From contig BCIJ01000027.1 of the NCBI GenBank assembly GCA_001599935.1, forward strand, positions 62,001-126,000: a stretch of DNA of 64,000 bases. Direction: 5' to 3'. The notes under the pieces were generated by a model that ran no database searches, had not been told where the DNA came from, and was given only the letters and a program-made list of their open reading frames with translations. The translations under genes were made by a program, and so were the position numbers. Below are positions 54,301 through 64,000 of the stretch, in pieces. Each line of letters opens with the position of its first letter. Position 1 is the first letter of the stretch. This DNA comes from Holtermannia corniformis. Lineage: Eukaryota > Basidiomycota > Tremellomycetes > Holtermanniales.

Positions 54301-54619
54301 CGCAACGACCTCCCGTCTCCTGTCAGCCGGCCAGGACAGACTGCGCCAGTATCAAGTGTGCACGCTGCTCTAGGGAGCGAGCTGCCGATGTTGCTCATGC
54401 CGGCGGAGACGACGTCGAGTGCTGCGCTTGCACCGTTGCCACTCTTATTTGTGAGGACAAGCGACGGGGCCGGTTATTCGTTGGGCAAGCATCTCACAGC
54501 GCAACCGACCTTCGGTGAAGAGCCAAGCGCAGAGGGAAGCTCGGTCGAGCGTTGGGGTAAGTGGTCCGTCACAATCGCCAAGGCGACTAACGCCGACCTC
54601 AGAGTTGATCGTCGTATGA
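51359..54619 (+). CDS. CSL-family transcription factor (CBF1/Su(H)/Lag-1; fungal Cbf11/12-like)
   Basis: ATG 51359 (MGHSNTRKRPLSPSAAASSR). Splicing at about 51599/51643 gives SYANEKR-YLNPPPLLRVTG, the Rel-like N-terminal domain that reads the GTGGGAA-type site. Next come FWLRLSIGKPGVEPKLIG, VSKPSQRTSKARSVASCLTY and GSAVSLWTRINSQNSRTKFM, then the beta-trefoil domain with DLITGISSEPLRITKVDK. A splice near 53527/53579 leads to the C-terminal Ig-like domain (FEVYLGPLGPLPARV). A long disordered region precedes LPLLFVRTSDGAGYSLGKHL. Removing a 46-nt intron with a CTAAC branch site (54557-54602) ends the protein as RWELIVV at 54619, rather than at 54894. Fungal CSL proteins regulate cell cycle and adhesion genes. 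Confidence 0.9.
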
Positions 54620-54716
54620 TGTCTGTACCACTTGAGAGCGTTGTATATAGCAGTTTGGTTGCACAACATGAAACATTTGTCAAGCGAATGATATACATTC
54701 GTACAACACCATCAGC

Positions 54717-57700
54717 TTACAACCTGAGCGGAGCTCGGAACCTTGCTATGGATACAATATCGGCCTCCGCCTTGGCCGTTTCCCACACTTCCCACCATTT
54801 GGCACCCACTACACCGTCTCGGGCTGGCCATTTTGAGCAAAGCAGCTCTTTCCAAGACTTGAGCACGGTGCACACGTCACCGAGTCCCGCGTGACCGCCC
54901 TCTTCCACATCCAAGCACCTCGCAAGATATTTTCTCACCCGGTTGACATCTTTGTCCGCCGGGCCGATGGTATGTCCGGCCTCCACCCAGCTGGCAATGA
55001 TGTCCAAGATGTCGCCGAGATCTTGCTTCTTGGACAATGCCGGCTTCGTGACTCTCTTGACCGCGATCGGCGGCTGCTGAGGTCCAACGGACGCGGACCG
55101 CCCACGTTCGCGAGATGGAGACACCGATGCAGAGATCGAGCGCCGGCTGGTCGCAGACGTCCCGCCCTTTCGTAAGACTCCGGCTGGCCGGACTCTCGCC
55201 GCTGCGCGCTTCGCTTGCTCCTGCAGACCTCGAACCTGCTCCTCCTGCATTTCCGAAGGGATCGCAGCGAATACCTCTAGGTCGATGCCAAGCTCTTCCA
55301 AGAGGTCTACGCTGTACGCGCCGATTGTCGCTTCGGACCTCTTGCGCTTGCCCTTGGTAGGTGTAACGGTCAAGTCCACAACTTCGTCCTCTGGAATGGG
55401 AGTGGTGAAGCGAGATCGGCGCATGGCCTTCATCAGCGGCTGCTGGGCAAGCGCCTTTGTCGAGAGGAATGTCTTATTAGGAGGCCGAAGCTGCTTCGTG
55501 ATATGCGCCGCGGCATTGCGCTCGGTGAACTTCTTGCTGGTCGGAGATTTAGTGCTGGCGCGGGCAGAGGTTCGGACAGCAGCCGTCACCTGGCTAGGAA
55601 CCTCTGACGCGGCCCTGCTGCGCGACACGGCACTTGCGCCGAGCTGGGCTTCGAGCTCTCGACGGATGTCATCCGGCATGGCTGCCAGAAAGCTCGAATC
55701 GACTGCCAACTCATTCGGTTGGGGTGAGGCTGGTTGATCTTGCTCCGTGAAAGTAGCCGCCGGTGCCTCGTTCGCCACAAGAATACTCTCCTCCGGTGTC
55801 ATGACCTCCTCTGGTCTGGACTTGACTTTGAAGTTGAGCGTAGACTGATCCTTATCGCGTTCAGGTTGAGCTGATACGGTTTGAACGCTTTCGAGTTTGA
55901 CAACCTGCAGACCGACTCCGCGTAGCTCTGCGGGGTCCAACGCCATCGAATGAAGGAGTTGTATACTTTGGTGCGCAATGATAGCCGCATCATCTGTGGC
56001 CGCGCCACCTTTGCCCGATATCGCAGCGGACTTGTTGGTCGTTTCACACCAGCCGTGTCCCATAAACTGGTTCATCTCAGCCAAGCGGCGATGCTTCGGC
56101 GATAGAACCCACCTTTGGTGCTTCTACCGGTGCATCCGGGTGCCGTGACATGATCTTAAGGGTGACTTGTTTCCCACGTACGCCCAGCCCTTTCAAGCGA
56201 TTGCTCACTTCAACGGCAAGATCTGTGAGGAATTTGTCGGCGTGGGCTTGCAGAGAGAAACGGATGCCGTACTGCGTCGGTAAACAGTAATCCGGAAGAG
56301 CCTGAGACGGCACTCACGTTCATTTCGGCACTGACGCTCTTGCGTTCCTTGTGCGGCTCGATCTTGCGATCATCTTCACCGCGCAAGAAGCCCCACAGAT
56401 TCTCGCCGTTTTTCGGTCCCAGAGCGCTCTGTAAGCTAGCCTTGCTCTGCTTCAACAGCTCGCCACAGTTGGTCGTCCTGAACCGCTCCTTGATCTTGTC
56501 CATTGTCGAGCTCCCGATCGACGGCAGGTCATCCACGTCAAGTGGCTCAAGGAAGCTGAATATTGCAGCGGGTAATAGATGGTGCACACCAGCGGGCTTG
56601 GCATGGCGCGTTGCAAGCTTGGCAAGAAGTATATTGTGCGAGATCCCAATGCTGACTGAGGCACTCCATCAGCTTGGACTGACATCTGCCGAGCTCACCT
56701 TCACAGCTGGTCGCCGCCCGGACGTCATCGCGAATCTTTTGCGCCACCTCGACTGCCCAGTCCCTGGTTTTGAAGCTCTCCATATCCGGCCTCGCATCCT
56801 GAGAAGCCGTAAAGACATCATGATCTGCCATTCGTCGGTATGTTCCCGCATCATCGTCCTCATCATCTTCGGGCGCTAGTCGACGTGCGCGTACGGCCGT
56901 AGTCGCATCAATGAGAGCTTCGTCTACGCTGACGGCTTCGAGATCATCGGCGTAGCTCATGAGGATAGTGTAGAATGCCAGCGAAAACTTGCGATACGTC
57001 TCAAACTCATACCTGAGCACGTTAAGTCAACAGGCTGACTCAGCACAGCGCACTCACGGGATTGTGATCACCCCGGGACACAGCTCGCGCGCTCGACCCA
57101 GGCTCATGCCGTTGCGAACGCCCTTTGCGCGCGCCTCGTAACTACAGCTCGCGATCTCCGATGTACTTCCGGCAGCACCCTGGCGACCTTGCGAGTGGCA
57201 CACGACCGCCGGCTTGCCCTTGAGCTGCGGGCGAGTTGCAAGACCGCATGAAACGAAGAAGGCATCGAAATCGACGTGAAAGATGACTTTGCCTTCCGCC
57301 TTGCCTAAGTTGGCGCGAGCTGGCGAGTCTACGCGTGGTAATACGGAGGTCGATAGACTGAGGGTATTTGGCGCCAGCTGTGGTCGCGGTGCAGTCTCCG
57401 CTTCTTTCTGCGCAGCGGAGACGAGAACCTTGAGCTCGGCTTTCCACGTTGAGAGGTGGTGTAGCCTACATGTCAGCTTGCATCCCATCGGTCGATTCGA
57501 CTTACCGACTATTTTGATAGTACCCATCGATGAAGCCGCCATCGTTGCCCGCCTGAGCCGTATTCTTCTGACGCCACTCTTCATCTTTCATCAGCCGGAG
57601 GGCATCCGGGTTCTCATCAAATTTGAAGTAATTTGCCCAAGGGTTCTCCTTCTGCTTGCCCTTGCGAGGTTGCTTGACCGAGACAAGCCCCGCACCTTTG

Positions 57701-59020
57701 GCCGGGGTAGCCTTCGACGTATCCGCCGTTGTGACATTGGGTTGGATAGCTTCGGGTGGATTCGGTCGATCTACAACCGATGCAGACCGTACTTGGACGA
57801 CTGATTCCACCAGAGTTGACTGCGAAGCGGTAATGTCTTCTTGATATAGGTCAATCGAGTCGTGTTCAACAAGCCGAGGATCCGCTGGTCTTGACGGCAC
57901 CGGCAAAGTCGAGATCGGCTTCTTTGCCGACGGACCAGGGCTGACAGGTGCTTTATTCGGCTCGTCTGCCTCCGCCGTACCATCCTGCGGCGTTGGCACA
58001 ACGGAAAGATCATCGTCCATCACAGTCGGCCCAGCCTTCTTCGGTGTCGACGACCTTGGCGAACGCAGAGTCTTCGAAGGCGTCTGCGACCCTCTAGCCA
58101 AAAAGGTCCCCAAGCCCTTCTGCGCTGCCTCGAGCTCACCACCCGTCGGGAGCAGCTTCCATTTCCGCCAATCGAGCAGTGCATTCGCCTTGACGCATTC
58201 AACGATCCACGCAGGCTTGGCGACGCGATAGTCTGCGAACGCAATGTGTTTGGACGGCGGGAGGACCGGGGCGATGATGTGGGTGCTGGGGGGGTGTCAG
58301 TGCGAGCCTGGGCCAATATACTTGGATACAAACACTTGACGCTTTCCGCGCTTTGATAGGTCAGCCCTGTTGCATCGCTGACGTCGGGTGACGTACAAGG
58401 ACATGGTACAGCACCCCTCCACGAGTCACAATCATTGGCTTGAGCACCTCGAGAGGCGGGTCGGTGTTGCCATTGACCTGTCCTCCATCAGTAGGATGCA
58501 CCCCTAAGGAGTAACTCACGTAGAACGACAAGCCCTCAAAGATCTGCAGCACACCCGTTTCGCCCTCCTGCGCCATATGCCGGTTCTGCGTCTGCCTGGC
58601 CAGCTCAGTCCCTCGCCACACTGTCAGGGCCCATACCCACAGCTTGATCTCCTTCTTCCTCATATAATCCACAATGCCGCCAAACGTGTTCGCCGCATAT
58701 TCCGGGTCCATCAGATACTCCTTTGCCGCCGACTCTGCGTTGCGTTTGCGGTCCGCCTCATCGCCTGAATCGTAGAAGTCATCGGCGGTAAGAGAGGAAG
58801 CTGGTGCTTGTGTTCGTACACGTTTGGTGGTTGGCATTGGCTCGTCTTGTTCTTGGTCGTCGTCCTGCTCGCTGAACCGGACAGAGCGTTTGAGGGGCTT
58901 CGCATCATCTTGCACGGCGGCGGCGGCGGCAACAGCGGCGTCGTTCCAGAAAGACGGCGACGAGATGGGATACGAGTCTGACCGAGCTTGGGATGGACAT
59001 TCAGCAAGCTCTGGAGTCAT
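54717..59020 (-). CDS. REV1: DNA repair protein REV1 (Y-family deoxycytidyl transferase)
   Basis: ATG 59020 (MTPELAECPSQARSDSYPIS). The N-terminal BRCT domain is built across exons: IFEGLSFYVNGNTDPPLEVL, MIVTRGGVLYH, STHIIAPVLPPSKH, VAKPAWIVECVKANALLDW. A disordered linker precedes the Rev1-specific FIDGYYQNSRLHHLSTWKAE. The Y-family palm starts IFHVDFDAFFVSCGLA (first metal Asp) and carries SVDEALID, the SxDE catalytic motif. SIGISHNILLAKLATRHAKP and the thumb motif LPSIGSSTMDKIKERF follow, then the little-finger domain (GIRFSLQAHADKFLTDLAV...VTLKIMSR). The C-terminal helical domain ends VSIARFRAPLRL. It inserts dCMP opposite lesions and scaffolds translesion polymerases. About eight introns. 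Convergent with CSL, 97 bp apart. Confidence 0.93.
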
Positions 59021-59186
59021 CTTGGCAAGCCCAGCATCACTATCAAGTTTGCGCTGACCGTTGAAGACAGCATTAACTGCAACTCGATCATCTTAGATCT
59101 TTTTATCACTTTCATGTGATTGCCCGTGCTCAGCATGTCGCTTTACGATGCATGCTCTGCTATGCTACAAGGGTCGAGAACCCGCG

Positions 59187-61191
59187 TCAATACCCTCCTC
59201 GGTACCGTTGTCCGCCGCCGCCTCTTCGTCCTGCAGAAGACGGCTGGGATTGAGCCTGCCGCCGCTCATTCGCCCGTTGCCGCTCAAGGTCGTCCCGATC
59301 CATGTCCCGCCCCCATCCCTGGACGTTACCGCCCCCGCTGCCCTCGCGACGCCATTCGGTTTCATAGTCGCGCTCAGCGTCCGTATCGCGACCGCTCCCA
59401 TTCCCGCTCTGGCGTCGTTTGGCTCGTCGAGACGTCTCGTTCTCCCTCAGAATCGGTGGCGGTCGAGCGGCCGACTCGACCGCTTGACGGAGTAACGATC
59501 CGCCCGCGCGTTTCCTGCCGGCACTAGGCGAGTCTTCTTCTCGCCCACTGCTTGAGCCCGCTCCCGTTCGACCAGGTGTTCCAATCTGCCCAAACTTGAT
59601 CACCGGTTTCGGCGGGAGTGAGCTCGGGGCGCGCGGGAGCGCTTTGGAACTGCTACCGCGCGGTGGCGAAGGTTGACGACCTTTACCGTTCTTGCGGTTC
59701 GGAACGCCAGCAAACCAGTTGCCATCGTCTTCCGTCGGATCATCGGCGCGCTCGAGGTCTCGTAGCTGACGCTTTTGCTTCTCCTTGCCGCGCTTGCCTG
59801 CGCTCGAGCCTGCAAACGGTTCGGCAGTGTACGGGAGTGGCGAGTCGTCACGCGAGGACGGGGGGTGGTCATATCTTGAGCGTGATCGGTGACGGTCTCG
59901 AGAACGCGCAAACGGGCCGTTGGAAGCATAGTAGGACGAAAAGGCGGATGGTTCGACGAGCTTCTTGAATGATTCGCGGCGGAACGTGCAGTTCTGTCAA
60001 AGAGTGTTAGCAACCTGCCACATTGTGACAGGGATATGCAACTCACGTCGCCAAAGTGACCTTGCCTGGCACAGTTGTAGCACCACTCTTCGTCCGTCTG
60101 CCTTCCACGCGCCAAGACCTCCTTGTCCCACCCAGTCGCTCGATCGGCTCTGTCGAGGCGCGTATCACGCTCGCTAGTCGACAGATACACGTATACGCGC
60201 CAAAGCGACGGGCAGTTCTACCGCCAGGTCATCAGTCGCGGTGATGCATCAACACGCGCAACGACATACCATCGCGAGGTGCTCCCCACTGCCACAGCGA
60301 TCACAGCCTTGTCGGTTCGCATAGCGATAGCGCGAATCGGGGCACTCCATCTTGCGGTGACCTCGCTGGCCGCAGCCAAAGCAGACGAGGGCGATGGGGC
60401 AGTCGCGCGATTCGTGTTCATCTTCGGCGCCGCAGGTGAGGCACTGGGCGTGTTAGCGGTGGGAATCGATGGGTCTGAGGACCCTGTGGATGAAGGCCGT
60501 GAGGCTCGTTGGACACCTGGTAGGCAAGCAGCCCGCAAGCAGCTCGCACTGCCACCCAATCCAAGCATCCACCTCTTCTAGCACCCACACCAGAGCACAC
60601 CCAACTCACCATGACTTTCGTGCAATCCTTGGCCACATGACCCGGCTTCTTGCAAGCTCTACACACTTTCCTAACATCGACCGCGTCCTCGTCGAGCTGT
60701 GGCGCGAAATACCTCGATGTACCCTAAGAGCCGTCTCGTCAGCGCCAGTGCCCGTAGCCGCGGGCCACTCGACTGACCTTTGAGATCTCGTCATCGATAA
60801 ACTGCACGCCCTCATAGTCTTCCGCTTCTAGCACGATCTCATCGTCTTCTATCTCGTCTCCCGTCGCGTCGCCCGCTGTGCGGGCTTCGGTCGGGGCAAA
60901 GACCTCGACATGTTCAGGCAGCAGCAGGCCGTCACGCTCTCCCGGCGTCGCAGCAGCAGCCACGGCCTTTTTCACACCCTTGCTCTTCTTCCCTTGGCTC
61001 TGGACCTCGAATAGGCCGTCTGCGCCGTGGACGCCATCAACGGGCTCCGCTTGCAGCTGGGCTGCGATCGGTCGGAACGGGGTGAATGCCGATGTGCTCG
61101 GCGTCGTCGTTGCGGCCGGCGCTGTCCTCGGGATCGCGCGCAGGGGGTATGCAGGCCCCGATGGTGTTGAAGGACCCGCTTGGGTCATCAT
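59187..61191 (-). CDS. AIR1/AIR2-like zinc-knuckle protein (TRAMP complex)
   Basis: ATG 61191 (MMTQAGPSTPSGPAYPLRAI). After a disordered N-terminus with an acidic patch (ATGDEIEDDEIVLEAEDYEG), five CCHC zinc knuckles appear in order: CRACKKPGHVAKDC, CLTCGAEDEHESRDC, CFGCGQRGHRKMEC, CDRCGSGEHLAMVC and CYNCARQGHFGDNC. Before the fifth knuckle, LWRVYVYLSTSERDTR matches the conserved segment of Air proteins that contacts Trf4. The C-terminal 300 residues are Arg/Gly/Ser-rich and disordered, ending GGGGQRYRGGY, with RGG-type RNA-binding character. Air proteins recruit the Trf4 poly(A) polymerase for nuclear RNA surveillance by the exosome. Several short introns. Yeast Air proteins lack such a long RS/RG tail. 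Confidence 0.88.
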
Positions 61192-61370
61192 GGATGGATG
61201 AGAAGACGAGTGTATAGGTCAGAGTGAGTTTTGGACGCAAACAGTGATGGCGTAGCGTGGCGCTGACGTGGGCGGCCATCGTCGATCTATCAAACACGGT
61301 CTGACTATGTGTACCTCGCAATACGCGGCGTGGCATGCATGATGGGCAGACGAGGGCGCAGGAGACGTAT

Positions 61371-62380
61371 CTACGCCGGGGGGTCGAATTTCTTGTAAAA
61401 GACGACGGCGTCGACGTAGGCTTCGGTGCCGTCGGGCTGCTTCAACCGACCGGCCTCGGGGACTGGCGGGTGTCAGCTCGGCGCGGAGGATGTCTTGATA
61501 GGTGATGAATGGGGAGAGGGAGAACGGAAAACTCACTGAGCCCGGCACGGGTAAAGCCCAAGTTGTCCCAGATCCTCAACGAAGCCTGATTCGCTGTAGC
61601 ACCAAGTCAGCACTCGCCCTCGGCGCACCCAGTCGGCGCACTAACACGTGTAGACGAGGTTGAAAACGGAGCCGCGATAGCCTGCGTTCCGTCAGCTCGA
61701 GACGCTCCTCGAACGGTGTAGAGACTGACCGAGCAGAGGGCCGATGGTGAGGTACGATTTGCCGAGGTGGAGGCCGATGCGCTGGCCTCGGATCTGGTGC
61801 GAGACTAGGAACCCGGCGTTGCAGAGCTGCGAGGTGGAGCGATTCAGCTGCAATCCTCTGATGGATGGGTGAGACTGACGTGGCTTGAGCGGCCGGGGTA
61901 GTTGGGCTTGACCTGTGGAGCGTGAGCCAGAACTCTGAGGGGCCGTGCTCGACCGACATAGTAGAGGCCAGCCAGGACGTCCTTCCACTCTCTCCCGTCC
62001 TGGATCTCTTCCAGTGTCTTTTCCTGATCCCGCGGCACCACGCCTTCCGGCAACGCCTTATCCTTCGGCACGACTAAACCAAGCACTACCGTCGCGGCGA
62101 AAAAGTAACTCAAAAACGTCTCGAGCGAAGGCGTCTCTTCAGCCGGGTACGTGTTCCCCGCTATCCGCATACCCCATCAGCACATCAACTGCGCTACACC
62201 CCGGCGGGACAGACCTTGAATCTCGGCTTTGTAAATTTCATACGCGGCCTGCTGGAGTCCTTGTGGCGCTTGGGCGCGTGCGAGTGGGAGCACGTGCAGC
62301 CCGATACTAGGGAGGTGGTATGACAGCTGTGGGAGGTGACGATCACCGATATCCGGGACTGGGATTGCGCCGTATGCCAT
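61371..62380 (-). CDS. MPR1-like GNAT N-acetyltransferase
   Basis: ATG 62380 (MAYGAIPVPDIGDRHLPQLS). The N-terminal exon runs LQQAAYEIYKAEI. Exon 2 reads TYPAEETPSLETFLSYFFAA, then VVLGLVVPKDKALPEG. Short exons VKPNYPGRSSH, LCNAGFLVSHQIRGQRIGLH and LGKSYLTIGPLLGYRGSVFN follow. The last has NQASLRIWDNLGFTRAGL and ends TEAYVDAVVFYKKFDPPA. The blocks KPNYPGR-SH-CNAGF and SVFNLVY-N-ASL-WD-LGF are diagnostic of yeast Mpr1, which acetylates azetidine-2-carboxylate and proline-derived toxic aldehydes and protects against oxidative stress. The substrate here is inferred. Several introns of about 45-60 nt. Divergent from the epimerase gene (236 bp). Confidence 0.85.
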
Positions 62381-62616
62381 TGTGCCGTGTTGACAGTGTC
62401 GCTGTGGTAGAGACGATCCAACAGCTACCGGCATGTACGGCACGTCGATCACCACTCACGTGATCTCGCCAACATTTCATGTGACCGGCCCGGCTCGTTC
62501 GGGTGGAATCTCCGGCGCGGTGGCGGGCCGGTCGCAGCGTGGCGGCAGCTGCTGCGATACTTTAAAGCGCACCGGACCACCCTCTCCCTCCACCTCCCCT
62601 CCCGTCTCTATCCACC

Positions 62617-63923
62617 ATGGCAGACGCACTCGAGCTCCCTTTGTTCGTCAAGACGCTTCTAATCACCGGTGCCGGCGGTAGGTACCGTTCACACCGACAA
62701 TAGCCAGCAGTGCTGAGATGCAAACTACCAGGCTTCGTCGGCCGGCAGCTGACCCAACGGCTGTTGAAAGAGTTTCCCGCTGTGAAACTGATCACGACGG
62801 ATATGGTCGAGCCGCCATCGCATGACCGGGTACGGGCCGTCAAGGCCGATCTTGGGGATAGGAAACAGGTCGAGGCTCTGTTCGAGGGTGAAAAGGTCGA
62901 TGGCGTGTTTGCACTCCAGTAGGTTGATTCGCTTGAGGCGGCACTCGCTGACGCTTGCGTGCAGTGGCATCATGTCAGGTGGCTCCGAGGCCGACTTCAA
63001 CCTCGGTTACAGCGTTAATGTCGATTCGCACCTCGAGCTGTTGCGCGTCACGCACGCACACGCTCAGGCGACACGGTCGGCGGACGAGCCGGTCCCGCGA
63101 TACGTCTATATCTCGGGATTGGCCGTGTACGGCGGGCCAAAGTGCTTGCCGGCAGACTATGTCGTGCCAGAGTGAGTGACTCGCCTGAGCACTCTAGACT
63201 CTGTGCTGATGCAGGATACTAGGGACACTCCACTGTTCCCCGAGACGAGCTATGGTGTCGCCAAAGCGATTGCCGAGCTGTACGTGTACGATTACGCACG
63301 CAAGGGTAAGTCTACTGCCTTTACACTCCAGAGTTGCTAACGCCCGACTCGCGCAGGCTACCTCGACGCTCGCTCGCTCCGCCTTCCAACCGTCGCCATC
63401 CGCTCCGGTGCACCCTCCTCTGCCGCATCCTCCTTCATCTCCGGCCTGATCCGTGAACCACTCCAAGGCCAAGCGTCCGAATGCCCGATCGCGAGCGGTC
63501 GCGATGACCGCGCACTGGACGATATCCCAGTCTACCTAAGCCGAACGCGTACCGTGATCCGCAATATCATCTACGGCTTGACGATGGACGCCAGTCGATT
63601 CCCGGGCAAATGGACTCGGAGCGTCAACGTGCCGGGGATCTGCGTCAAGCCGCGTGCGATCATTGATGCTCTGTGAGTGCCGCCCTTGGCTCTGAAAGGA
63701 ATGTGCTGATACGTGACACAGCGAGCAAGTCGGCGGCCCCGAAGCTCTCAAGCTCGTCACGTACAAGCCCGACGCCAAAGTACTCGCCATTGTCAAATCA
63801 TGGCCGGGCGCATTTGACAACACGGAAGCGATCCGGCTCGGGTTTGAAGTGGATGATGAGAAGACGGGGTTCGCGAGTGCTGTGCAGGATTTCAAAGATG
63901 AGCTGGATGCTGCAAAGGCCTAG
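62617..63923 (+). CDS. NAD-dependent epimerase/dehydratase, DenD (D-erythronate dehydrogenase)-like
   Basis: ATG 62617 in a CCACC context (MADALELPLFVKTLLITGAG). The nucleotide motif GAGG-FVGRQL is split by an intron of about 50 nt. SDR-extended features follow: VKADLGDRKQVEALFEGEKV, GVFALHSGIMSGGSEADFNL, the catalytic YxxxK in SYGVAKAIAELYVYDYARKG, and LDARSLRLPTVAIRSGAPSS. The IREPLQGQASECPI and GLTMDASRFPGKWTRSVNVP segments are typical of the DenD group, which oxidises four-carbon sugar acids. The spliced HSG across 62920/62972 was assumed from the family. It ends DELDAAKA at 63923. Four short introns. Confidence 0.88.
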
Positions 63924-64000
63924 TACAGTCTATCGGGCAGTGTAGAACGATGGAGGACATGGTTGTTTTGGTCCCGTTGTCCGTTGCTGCTGCTGAGCAT

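Noticed and set aside
54620..54894. Extended C-terminus of the CSL protein
   Set aside because: A short intron with good splice sites and branch point ends the protein at 54619, and the extension is antisense to REV1 coding sequence.
1..64000. tRNA, rRNA and CRISPR arrays
   Set aside because: I scanned for TTCGA-type T-loops with matching acceptor stems, rRNA blocks and spaced direct repeats; none was convincing, and CRISPR is not expected in a fungal nuclear genome.

Overview
The window looks like nuclear DNA of a fungus, most likely a basidiomycete. It is moderately GC-rich and gene-dense. Its genes are cut by short introns (about 45-70 nt, GT...AG, often with CTAAC-type branch sites) and encode typical fungal proteins. 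A CSL transcription factor, a GH128 glucanase, a DIRS-type retroelement and an EI24 homologue together fit Basidiomycota. I cannot name the species. There are two single-base Ns (33830; a pair near 47767/47773) and one 100-N assembly gap at 15635-15734.

Layout. 1-8.8 kb: conserved housekeeping genes: a zf-C2HC5 protein of the TRIP4/Rqt4 family, an EI24-like membrane protein, an ElaA-like GNAT and the polynucleotide kinase GRC3. 9-27.4 kb: an accessory island of a lineage-specific protein family I cannot identify (called family A here): four plus-strand copies at 9-19 kb, one of them only a first exon, and two minus-strand copies at 24.5-27.4 kb. A DIRS-type tyrosine-recombinase retroelement (about 11031-15908) sits directly against the truncated copy. 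Conserved genes for mitochondrial pyruvate carrier MPC1 and seipin lie between the two halves. 27.6-46.3 kb: nucleoside hydrolase, a disordered protein, a GHSNGG esterase/peptidase, small ORFs, an AKTIP/FTS-like UEV protein, a G-protein alpha subunit, a mitochondrial-type cation-efflux protein, a secreted GH128-type hydrolase, a disordered protein and a UCH deubiquitinase.

46.3-51.3 kb: a second accessory stretch. It holds a 508-bp element with about 65-bp terminal inverted repeats, LTR-like and low-complexity debris, and three tandem small paralogous ORFs (family B). 51.4-64 kb: conserved genes again: CSL (Su(H)/Cbf11-like) convergent with translesion polymerase REV1, an AIR1/2-type five-zinc-knuckle protein, an MPR1-like N-acetyltransferase and a DenD-like NAD-dependent epimerase.

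The conserved genes are not an operon and share no single pathway. RNA processing and quality control are over-represented (GRC3, AIR, TRIP4/Rqt4). The novel content is the two multigene families and the mobile elements beside them. Gene models were spliced by eye from reading frames, splice sites and family motifs, so terminal exons are the least certain part.
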